This document shows, in pieces, positions 1 to 6,080 of a stretch of DNA of 12,864 bases (the first letter of the stretch is position 1; each line of letters starts with the position of its first letter). Source of the stretch: SVFI01 sp045546735 (GTDB lineage Bacteria; Bacillota; Clostridia; Lachnospirales; Lachnospiraceae); NCBI GenBank assembly GCA_045546735.1, contig JAZQDJ010000126.1:1-12864 (forward strand), read 5' to 3'. The notes under the pieces were generated by a model that saw only the letters and a program-made list of their open reading frames with translations, did not search any database and was not told where the DNA came from. The position numbers and the translations under genes are program-made.

Positions 1-18
1 GGTCTAGTCATTGTCTTC

Positions 19-342
19 CTAAGACCGCTTGGCCTCCGACTTCTCTTTGCTGACCTGTACAAGAATTTCATCTCCGCATTTGATATGCTTTGCATCCCTG
101 CGGTTTAAAATGTTGTTTGGATGAAAATGCGAAAAAGGCAGGAAACCGACACTTCCCGGAGCAAGCTCAACAAATGCAGCATCCATACCTTTTATAATGT
201 TTTTAACACGTCCGACATATATATCGCCGATAGTATAGATAGAACTTCCTGCAGGCAGTACTTGTATCAAGCGGTCGTTTTCAAGCAGAAACGCTGTCTG
301 CTGTCCTTTATAGTGAGTCAGCAGAAGTTTTTTTGTGTTCAT
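19..342 (-). CDS. rng: Ribonuclease E/G, N-terminal S1 part, frame ends early
   Basis: The 107 codons encode the start of RNase E/G, an endonuclease that matures rRNA and degrades mRNA. Seen are the lead segment (KKLLLTHYKGQQTAFLLEND) and the S1 RNA-binding region (IGDIYVGRVKNIIKGMDAAF, then VELAPGSVGFLPFSHF). The frame then reaches GDEILVQVSKEKSEAKRS and a TAG at 19-21. Family members have about 400-500 residues, and the conserved continuation (LTT..LPGRYLVL-like) is missing in this frame. A neighbouring frame (reading SGLRKTMTR) stays open to the window edge, so a frameshift near base 25-40 is likely, either real or from sequencing. The catalytic DEAD-like metal region would lie left of the window. 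AGGAG precedes the start, which is TAATG-coupled to the upstream gene. Confidence 0.75.
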   Translation of the reverse strand: MNTKKLLLTHYKGQQTAFLLENDRLIQVLPAGSSIYTIGDIYVGRVKNIIKGMDAAFVELAPGSVGFLPFSHFHPNNILNRRDAKHIKCGDEILVQVSKEKSEAKRS

Positions 343-1049
343 TAATAATCTTCTCCTACAGCATCAAGAGGTACAAAGGAAGGGGCATCTTCCGTACTTA
401 TATTTGTATACGTATCTTCTCTTGTAATGATAAAATCAAACTCTCCGGCCTGTGCACCGCAGAATTTGTAGTAATCCTGAAGAACAAATCCGGGCTTTAT
501 ATTGCCTGAACTTGATGCATCAACCATCATTGTTACTGCGTTCAAATCTTCGTCATAAGAAAACTCATAAATATGAGATTTCAAATCAATCTCTTTATGC
601 CCTTTCTTTGTTTCTTTTGTTACTAAAATCTCTTTTTGAGCAAGATAGTCACTGATTTGACCGAAGAAGTCAACAGGCTGTGCGTATCCTTCTCTCAATA
701 CAACAGAATATTTTGCCGCCGCCACACTTGACATGGCGTTTACGGCGTTATCCGGAAGAAGCTTTACACTTTCAATCTGCACTCCTTCCACCATCACTGC
801 ATTTAATGCATCTTTTACCTGCGCAGCACTTGTCAAAGAATCTACGCCGATATCCATATATTCACCGTTTGAAGCAAGTCCTACACCAAGCGGCGCTGCA
901 AACGACATAATCTGGTGCGGGCTGAAGCCTCCGGAATAAGAAATGTCCACCTCTGCCCTGCGCATTGCCTTTTGAAAATAGCGCATCATATCAAGATGTC
1001 CGATAAAAATAATCGGACCGTGTTTTGAAAATTTAATTCGAAGTTTCAT
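342..1049 (-). CDS. TIGR03936 (DUF2344) radical SAM-linked protein
   Basis: This 235-residue partner of the upstream radical SAM protein is found either fused to it or encoded next to it. The family N terminus is plain: MKLRIKFSKHGPIIFIGHLD, then MRYFQKAMRRAEVDISYSGG and FSPHQIMSFAAPLGVGLAS (about 42-60). The biochemical role is unknown; links to RNA or tRNA metabolism have been suggested only by gene neighbourhood. The C-terminal half (about 125-235) is variable. CAGGAG lies eight bases before the ATG, and the stop of the radical SAM gene is three bases away. Its TAA stop overlaps the RNase E/G ATG by one base (TAATG). Confidence 0.9.
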   Translation of the reverse strand: MKLRIKFSKHGPIIFIGHLDMMRYFQKAMRRAEVDISYSGGFSPHQIMSFAAPLGVGLASNGEYMDIGVDSLTSAAQVKDALNAVMVEGVQIESVKLLPDNAVNAMSSVAAAKYSVVLREGYAQPVDFFGQISDYLAQKEILVTKETKKGHKEIDLKSHIYEFSYDEDLNAVTMMVDASSSGNIKPGFVLQDYYKFCGAQAGEFDFIITREDTYTNISTEDAPSFVPLDAVGEDY

Positions 1050-1052
1050 AGA

Positions 1053-2930
1053 TTAAGCTCCTGTTTTTTCTTCCGTGCAGACACCGACACCGTATTTGGC
1101 AGCTCCGCACCCCTGACATCCCCGGCGGCAGTTTACGGAAACTGTCTCGCCGAGCGCTTTTTTCCATTCACGGAGTAAAAATTCTTTCGTAACACCGCAG
1201 GAAATGAAGTCCCAAGGGAATATCTCATCCTCACTGCGTTCTCTTGTTGTATAAAAATCAATAGAAATACTGCATTCATCAAAGGCTTCAAGCCAAAGAT
1301 TGTTGCGGAAATATTCGCTCCAGGAATCAAAGAGACATCCTTTTTCATATGCTTTGATTATTACATCCGATATGCGTCTGTCTCCGCGGGCAAATACGCC
1401 TTCTAATACAGTGACGTCCGCCTCGTGCCAGTTGTATTTGATACTCTTTTGGTTCAGCTGGCTCTTTACAGCTTCTCTTACGACATAAGCCTTGTCCAAA
1501 AACTCTTCTTTTGTACTCATTCGCGCCCACTGGAACGGAGTAAACGGTTTTGGAACAAAGAAAGAGGTGCTTGTCACAATTTGTACCTTACCCTGGCGTT
1601 TTTCTTTCGGAACCGTCTCATAATATACCTTGGCAATTTCGTTTGAAAGCTCTGCAATGCCCTTCATATCCTCTTCCGTCTCCGTCGGAAGTCCGAGCAT
1701 AAAGTAAAGTTTTACCTTATTCCATCCGCCTTCAAAAGCCTCTCTGGCACCGTTTAAGATAACTTCCTGTGTCAATCCTTTGTTGATGACATCGCGAAGA
1801 CGCTGCGTACCTGCTTCCGGCGCAAAAGTAAGAGAACTTTTCTTTACATCCTGCACCTTGCTCATTACATCGAGCGAAAATGCATCGATACGGAGCGAAG
1901 GAAGGGAAATATTGATTTTTTTACGGTTACATTCTTCGATTAAGTAGTCAATCAGTTCCGGAAGCTGCGAATAATCGCTGGAACTTAAAGAACTTAAGGA
2001 AATCTCTTCATGACCTGTGTTCTTCAGCATTTCGGATGCGATTTCTTTTAAGACTTGCGCATCACGTTCACGCAAAGGTCTGTAAAGCTGACCGGCCTGA
2101 CAAAAGCGACAACCACGGATGCAGCCACGCATAATCTCAAGAACAACGCGGTCCTGTGTCACTTTGATAAACGGAACGACAGGTTTTGTCGGATAATAAG
2201 TCATGTCAGAAAGGTCACTGACCATCTCTTTTTCAACCATTGCCGGAACATCTTCATATTTCGGTGCAAAGGACGCAATGGTACCATCCTCATTGTAAAA
2301 AACGTCATAAAGCATCGGACAATAAATTCCCGGTAAAGTACCTGCTTTATGAAGGAATTCTTCCCTGGAAACGCCGTCCTTTCTGCATTCTTTATACAAA
2401 TCAAGAAGACGTCTGTACATCGTCTCGCCTTCTCCGATATAAAAAAGATCAAAGAACTCTGCAATCGGCTCCGGATTATAAGAACAAGGCCCGCCTCCTA
2501 TCACAATCGGGTCTTCCCATGTTCTGCCTTTTGCACAAATCGGAATACCGGACAAATCAAGAATCTGCAAAATATTTGTATAACACATCTCGTATTGGAG
2601 CGTAATTCCGAGGAAATCAAAGTCCTTCACCGGATCTTGCGATTCCAATGCAAACAGAGGAATCTGCTGCTCTCTCATGATTTTATCAAGATCTGTCCAT
2701 GGGGAATACACCCGCTCGCACCATGTGTCTTCAAATTTATTGAACATATCGTATAAAATCTGAATGCCGAGATGTGACATACCGATTTCATAAACGTCCG
2801 GGAAACACATGGCAAAGCGGATATCTACGTCCTCTTTGTCCTTCATTACACTATTTACTTCACCGCCGATATAACGTGCGGGTTTTTCGATTTTTAACAG
2901 GATTTCATCCTTAAGCATTAATTTTCTCAT
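1053..2930 (-). CDS. TIGR03960-family B12-binding-like radical SAM protein
   Basis: This 625-residue protein belongs to the radical SAM family usually encoded together with a TIGR03936 protein and RNase E/G; its reaction is not established. The N-terminal part (about 35-200) resembles a cobalamin-binding fold (MCFPDVYEIGMSHLGIQILY, VIGGGPCSYNPEPI), without a clear cobalamin His motif. The radical SAM cluster site is CIRGCRFC with Cys270, Cys274 and Cys277, followed by QAGQLYRP. The C terminus ends in a second cysteine cluster, NCRRGCQGCGAAKYGVGVC, which could hold another Fe-S cluster. The ATG at 2930 (MRKLMLKDEILLKIEKPARY) matches the family N terminus; a TTG at 2936 and an ATG at 2918 are alternatives, and none has a strong RBS. 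The TIGR03936 gene starts 3 nt after its stop. Confidence 0.9.
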   Translation of the reverse strand: MRKLMLKDEILLKIEKPARYIGGEVNSVMKDKEDVDIRFAMCFPDVYEIGMSHLGIQILYDMFNKFEDTWCERVYSPWTDLDKIMREQQIPLFALESQDPVKDFDFLGITLQYEMCYTNILQILDLSGIPICAKGRTWEDPIVIGGGPCSYNPEPIAEFFDLFYIGEGETMYRRLLDLYKECRKDGVSREEFLHKAGTLPGIYCPMLYDVFYNEDGTIASFAPKYEDVPAMVEKEMVSDLSDMTYYPTKPVVPFIKVTQDRVVLEIMRGCIRGCRFCQAGQLYRPLRERDAQVLKEIASEMLKNTGHEEISLSSLSSSDYSQLPELIDYLIEECNRKKINISLPSLRIDAFSLDVMSKVQDVKKSSLTFAPEAGTQRLRDVINKGLTQEVILNGAREAFEGGWNKVKLYFMLGLPTETEEDMKGIAELSNEIAKVYYETVPKEKRQGKVQIVTSTSFFVPKPFTPFQWARMSTKEEFLDKAYVVREAVKSQLNQKSIKYNWHEADVTVLEGVFARGDRRISDVIIKAYEKGCLFDSWSEYFRNNLWLEAFDECSISIDFYTTRERSEDEIFPWDFISCGVTKEFLLREWKKALGETVSVNCRRGCQGCGAAKYGVGVCTEEKTGA

Positions 2931-3288
2931 AATCAAGAGTATAAGGTATCTGCTCTATAAAATCAAACAAATTCTCGGAATAATCGCTTCCGATTTCTGC
3001 CTTTATTTTGTTTATGTATGGGGTGATTTCAGGACTGTTTGACATAGTTGCCAGGTAAATCCCGGCTGTCAATAATAAAGCGACGATACAACGATTACGA
3101 AAAGAACGCCAAAAAGCCTTTTCTTCATCGTTTAACACCTCTGTTTGCGCCGAAACGAAGATTGGTTGACCTGTTAAAATACTGTGGACATGTAAAAGGC
3201 GCTCTTTGTTTTGGCCGTCGCTGTCACGCAGAAAAGCTGCAGCAGCAAGACGTTTATCGCGTTCTGTTTCTGAAGATATGTGTTTCAT
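2911..3288 (-). CDS. Hypothetical single-pass membrane protein, first gene of the radical SAM-rng operon
   Basis: This 125-residue protein is not recognised. It has a charged cytoplasmic N-terminal half (SSETERDKRLAAAAFLRDSD), one membrane helix at about 66-82 (RCIVALLLTAGIYLATM) and a short acidic C-terminal tail outside (about 83-125). The frame is open to an ATG at 3360, but the start at 3288 (MKHISSETERD) is chosen because AAGGAA sits about seven bases upstream and the extra 24 residues would cross the candidate promoter. Its 3' end overlaps the radical SAM gene by about 20 nt, indicating coupled translation. Position suggests a conserved operon partner, but no function can be assigned. 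Confidence 0.75.
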   Translation of the reverse strand: MKHISSETERDKRLAAAAFLRDSDGQNKERLLHVHSILTGQPIFVSAQTEVLNDEEKAFWRSFRNRCIVALLLTAGIYLATMSNSPEITPYINKIKAEIGSDYSENLFDFIEQIPYTLDYEKINA

Positions 3289-3316
3289 GGGAATTTCCTT
3301 TTTAGTTAAGTATATG

Positions 3317-3478
3317 ATGAATTTGCAGAGGAAATGCATTACCGAAGAACGACGCATCATTATCGGTCAATGAATTGACTCCATCAACGCGCTAAACGGA
3401 GCCTACTCTGAAGTTGTTTTCCGCATGGCAATGCAACTTAGCTTTTCAATTCTTATGCAACTGACAGGTTGGAAGTAA
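3317..3478 (+). pseudogene. Plus-strand protein remnant with in-frame TGA
   Basis: This is the only plus-strand coding-like signal in the window. The frame from 3317 reads CITEERRIIIGQ, a TGA at 3371-3373, then IDSINALNGAYSEVVFRM and AMQLSFSILMQLTGWK to a TAA at 3476-3478. The helical, well-balanced residue pattern on both sides of the TGA looks like real protein rather than noise. No RBS is seen, and the 5' end is unclear. It overlaps the candidate minus-strand promoter at 3359-3387. The family is not recognised. It resembles in style the small helical proteins of mobile elements, but that is only an impression. Confidence 0.4.
3359..3387 (-). promoter_or_regulatory. Candidate promoter of the radical SAM-rng operon
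   Basis: On the minus strand TTGATG (3382-3387) is spaced 17 bp from GATAAT (3359-3364), four and five matches to the sigma-A consensus. It would start transcription near 3352, about 65 nt before the first gene of the operon at 3288. No other convincing promoter is seen in the gap between 3288 and 3652, apart from a TATACT lacking a -35. It overlaps the plus-strand remnant, so one of the two readings could be coincidence. Confidence 0.5.
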
Positions 3479-3651
3479 ATGAAAATAATAACTGTGCAAG
3501 CCTGTTGTTAAACAACCTTCACAAATCAAATGAGCTGGTCTATAAAAGACATGCTCTATCTTAATTATACTTTTGTTAAATAGTTCAAGCATTTCTGGTT
3601 CAACGACAGGCGTACCTGACTTAAATATACTTCTATCCAAATTCATATGAT

Positions 3652-4062
3652 TTAACTTATTATATACATTATCTGGAATTGTCTTACTACCACTCTTTTA
3701 TCAATCAGTTTGAATTCGACAGACTCCGGAATCTCATCCTGATTTGCGTCCTCTAAGAAAATTCCGTTTTTATAATCATAATACGCAATACGTGGTTCAA
3801 CGCTTCCACAACCGTAATCTTTGTAGTAGTCTTTATACAGAGGATTCCCCATAAAATAGCCTGCATACATATTTTCGTAAAGAGAAAGTGTTGTTGAAAC
3901 TTCAGGCTTCGTTGTATAACAAAAAATCACCGTTGCCATAATATAGGCAAACATTGTAATTGCAAATCAATGTATTCTAACCATCTTTGACGGACCGGTA
4001 ACCGTTCCATCATATTTTGTTGTATTCATAAATTTATTTCCCGGTTTTTTCACTCTACTCAT
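3652..4062 (-). pseudogene. Small single-pass membrane protein broken by one in-frame TGA
   Basis: A minus-strand frame starts at an ATG (4060-4062) with AGAGG seven bases upstream, 17 nt after the 471-residue gene. It reads MSRVKKPGNKFMNTTKYDG...MVRIH, meets TGA at 3967-3969, then continues in the same frame as FAITMFAYIMATVIFCY to a TAA at 3652-3654. Without the TGA it is a 136-residue protein with a basic cytoplasmic N terminus, one membrane helix at about 32-49 and an external acidic domain (DANQDEIPESVEFKLIDK). A single change from TGG or CGA would explain the stop. Annotating only the part from the ATG at 3954 would lose the RBS and the N terminus. The family is not recognised. A sequencing error or a TGA read as an amino acid is less likely. 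Confidence 0.65.
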
Positions 4063-4079
4063 AATGAAACCTCTAAATC

Positions 4080-5495
4080 CTATTTCCGACCTTCCTCCTT
4101 CGATTTTTTAGACAACATAATCTCCATACAGGTAACAAAAGTAAGATTTTCCCTATCCCCCTCAGTCCTATATCCATACTCTCCGTCCTTAAAAAACTCA
4201 CTTTCTATCATACCAATACCATATACATACAAATCATCATACTCTTCCGGTACATCCTCTAAGCAAACATAATTCCGGTAATCCATTGTTTCCAACATGC
4301 ATATAGAAAGACGGTCAATCACAGAGACATACTTGCGCAAATCTCTAAAACGGAGTTCTCCAGCTTCTAAAAGCTCCCTCTCCTTTTCCTCCTTGCAGTC
4401 AATCACCTTGATATCTCTCTCCATGTTAATGCCGCAATTAAGCGCTACGTCTATTCGCACTGTCAGCTCTCCTATCAGGCGCAAATCGATCTCGTTGCGC
4501 TCCGGTCGCTTCTTTCCTTGTTCATACATCATCTCAATCAGTATCAGTTTTTCATTTAATATATACGCCCTCTTATACCCCCTGATCGGAATCTGCTTCG
4601 AAAAGACCGTATGATATCCCAGTCTGATATTTTCAAAACCCATTCCTTCTAAAAGTTCCATAGCCTCCGGTTCCAACTGTGGCAATTTCGGCTCCTCTTC
4701 CGGTTCTTTATTCTTTAAGCTTTCTACCAATTCATCCAAATCACAAATCTTAAATTCTTCCCGCTCATTTGCAACCCTGAATTCATGAAAAAAACTATCT
4801 TCCTTCGTATGCTGAATTTCCTTCAGTCTTGCAAAATTCTCTTTGCCGATTGCCAGATAAGTAACAGCAATTTCAGAGGACAGACGAAAAGAGGTAGAAT
4901 GACCGATGACTGCAATTTCCTCTTTAGATCTCTGATTTAAATCCATCTTCAGACACTCCTGCCACATACGATTTTCAGGATTTTCGAAATAATAAATTCC
5001 CGGCTCTATTAAATATCCGATCTTATTCCCAATCTGAATATGCTTACGATACCCTTGATACCTGTTATTTTCATCCGGTTTCTGAAACCGACACAGTCCG
5101 GTGATGCAATTTTCTTCAGCTCCCGCCTCATGTCTATCGTACCAGCACACCTCTTCCAAGCGATGACAATCGATATATTCTCTAAATTCTGCAAACTCCG
5201 GTCTACGTCTAAACATATTCACAAAAAAATTATCATACTGTGCCATTTTCCGTGAATTCACAAAATATATCACCGTATTTTTTTGCATTTCCTCTACAAT
5301 AAATACCAAATCCGGATAGGTAGCAGTCAGGTCGCAAAATTCCTTCTCTGACAGCTTCACCGGCTTTTCCGGGCGATACACTCCTCCGTAAACATGTGTA
5401 TAAATCACTCCGCCGATTTCCTGCTCGTGCGGGTATTTAAACGTAAATGGTTCCGTGATATCTACAAACTTCTCTTCTTTTTTCAAATTCACCAT
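4080..5495 (-). CDS. Unrecognised 471-residue cytoplasmic protein
   Basis: I do not recognise a family. The protein has no signal peptide or membrane segment and is rich in Glu, Lys and aromatic residues. Two parts can be seen. Residues 1 to about 250 include GGVIYTHVYGGVYRPEKP (28-45) and IGYLIEPGIYYFENPENRMW (159-178). An acidic linker, EPEEEPKLPQLEPEAMELLE, spans about 264-283. The second part runs to 471, with GYHTVFSKQIPIRGYKRAY (293-311) and a charged C terminus. No catalytic motif stands out. The start is secure: AAGGAGG lies seven bases before the ATG, with an extended -10 promoter upstream. It follows an Rhs relic and precedes a broken membrane-protein gene by 17 nt. A role as an immunity or accessory protein of an old Rhs locus is only inferred from place; the intact frame implies it is still under selection. 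Confidence 0.8.
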   Translation of the reverse strand: MVNLKKEEKFVDITEPFTFKYPHEQEIGGVIYTHVYGGVYRPEKPVKLSEKEFCDLTATYPDLVFIVEEMQKNTVIYFVNSRKMAQYDNFFVNMFRRRPEFAEFREYIDCHRLEEVCWYDRHEAGAEENCITGLCRFQKPDENNRYQGYRKHIQIGNKIGYLIEPGIYYFENPENRMWQECLKMDLNQRSKEEIAVIGHSTSFRLSSEIAVTYLAIGKENFARLKEIQHTKEDSFFHEFRVANEREEFKICDLDELVESLKNKEPEEEPKLPQLEPEAMELLEGMGFENIRLGYHTVFSKQIPIRGYKRAYILNEKLILIEMMYEQGKKRPERNEIDLRLIGELTVRIDVALNCGINMERDIKVIDCKEEKERELLEAGELRFRDLRKYVSVIDRLSICMLETMDYRNYVCLEDVPEEYDDLYVYGIGMIESEFFKDGEYGYRTEGDRENLTFVTCMEIMLSKKSKEEGRK

Positions 5496-5526
5496 TCTTA
5501 AGCCTCCTTGTTACTTATTTATCATA

Positions 5527-5535
5527 ATTATAGCA
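5527..5535 (-). promoter_or_regulatory. Extended -10 promoter for the 471-residue gene
   Basis: On the minus strand TGC-TATAAT (5527-5535) is a consensus extended -10 element. No good TTGACA is found 17 bp upstream, which is common for extended -10 promoters. The start codon at 5495 is about 32 bp downstream of the -10, leaving a short leader that contains the AAGGAGG site. The gene therefore seems to be transcribed on its own, separately from the his operon. Confidence 0.65.
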
Positions 5536-5549
5536 AGTTTCATCGCATG

Positions 5550-5568
5550 ACTACTATGTATCAGTAGT
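5550..5568. repeat. Inverted repeat upstream of the 471-residue gene
   Basis: ACTACT (5550-5555) and AGTAGT (5563-5568) form a perfect 6-bp inverted repeat with a 7-bp spacer. It lies where the -35 region of the promoter for the gene at 4080-5495 should be (the -10 is at 5527-5532). The position suits a repressor or activator site, but such short repeats also arise by chance. Confidence 0.3.
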
Positions 5569-5573
5569 ATATT

Positions 5574-5736
5574 TTACCTATTCACGTATTCCCTCAAATA
5601 CTTGAAAGGAAACGGAAGGACAGTCAACTGCCCATTATGTACAAAGGTAACATTCATCAGCCCCAGCAGCTCATCAAACATCAGCGCCCCATCCTTATAA
5701 GCCTCTATTTTTCGAATATTGGCAGCTCTCGGCAGC
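5574..5736 (-). pseudogene. C-terminal fragment of an unidentified protein joined to the Rhs relic
   Basis: A minus-strand frame continues past the Rhs motif to a TAG at 5574-5576. Its last ~50 residues look protein-like (AYKDGALMFDELLGLMNV, then TFVHNGQLTVLPFPFKYLRE) but are not Rhs core sequence. The frame can be opened as an 83-residue reading from an ATG at 5825, but its first ~30 residues are a shifted reading of the Rhs motif, so that start is not believable. It may be the end of a toxin tip or of an immunity-type protein left after a deletion. I do not recognise the family. Confidence 0.4.
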
Positions 5737-5988
5737 TTACACGAATCTGCGCACATCCTGACTGTAATAGCGCGCCCGCATGTAATAAAGGTTATTTTCT
5801 TCTGTCTGTACGCCGTACTGACCATTGTAGAGGAAGCGCATAGTATCTGTACTTGCTACTCATCATAAACCGAAGTTCGTCATATCCATATTCAATTGTA
5901 TTTCCACTATTATAATTAGCTGTCCTTTTTTGTCATACACATATTTTAAGCTTTTTCCAAGGGGATTTATTTCTTCTGCTCTTACAAA
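5737..5988 (-). pseudogene. Decayed Rhs/YD-repeat core, 3' end only
   Basis: Three consecutive minus-strand frames spell parts of an Rhs core, the shell-forming repeat region of Rhs/wall-associated polymorphic toxins. Segment A (about 5985-5917) reads EINPLGKSLKYVYDKKGQL. Segment B (about 5920-5837, another frame) reads NSGNTIEYGYDELRF. Segment C (5850-5740) reads RFLYNGQYGVQTEENN, then LYYMRARYYSQDVRRFV, the hallmark motif at the end of Rhs cores, and meets a TAA at 5737-5739. The frame changes twice and there is no start codon, RBS or upstream part. The first residues touch the T run of the his terminator. Normal Rhs proteins have over 1000 residues, so this is a relic. The shared motif gives good confidence in the family; the toxin it once carried is unknown. 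Confidence 0.85.
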
Positions 5989-5990
5989 AC

Positions 5991-6021
5991 AAAAAAAGAG
6001 ACAGTTAAAACAAACTGTCTC
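5991..6021 (-). terminator. Rho-independent terminator of the his operon
   Basis: On the minus strand a perfect 9-bp stem, GAGACAGTT (6013-6021) with AACTGTCTC (5998-6006), encloses a 6-nt loop and is followed by seven T residues (5991-5997). It starts 60 nt after the hisIE stop. There is no T run on the plus-strand side, so it works in the minus direction only. Confidence 0.95.
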
Positions 6022-6080
6022 AATAATACTTCAGTAATAAAACCACAGAATATTTCTTCTACAAGAAATTGTCAAGCAAT

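Noticed and set aside
2240..2756. Long plus-strand frames of 121 and 135 residues across the radical SAM gene, and similar ones across the his genes
   Set aside because: They lie antisense to well-conserved coding sequence, their translations have no family features, and they lack ribosome binding sites.
3289..3360. 24-residue N-terminal extension of the small membrane protein (MMRRSSVMHFLCKF...)
   Set aside because: A good AAGGAA site serves the ATG at 3288, and the extension runs through the candidate -10 region and is antisense to the plus-strand remnant.
3504..3516. GTTGTT-A-AACAAC palindrome as a terminator or attachment site
   Set aside because: The one-base centre cannot form a terminator loop, there is no T run after it, and no second copy was seen for an attachment-site pair.
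3446..3646. 66-residue minus-strand frame (MNLDRSIFKSG...) after the broken membrane protein
   Set aside because: There is no ribosome binding site before the ATG, its last third is antisense to the plus-strand remnant, and no family is recognised. It may contain old coding sequence but cannot be supported as a gene.
5574..5825. 83-residue hypothetical protein starting MVSTAYRQKK
   Set aside because: Its first ~30 residues are an out-of-frame reading of the Rhs core motif, and there is no RBS. Only the C-terminal part may be real, as a fragment.
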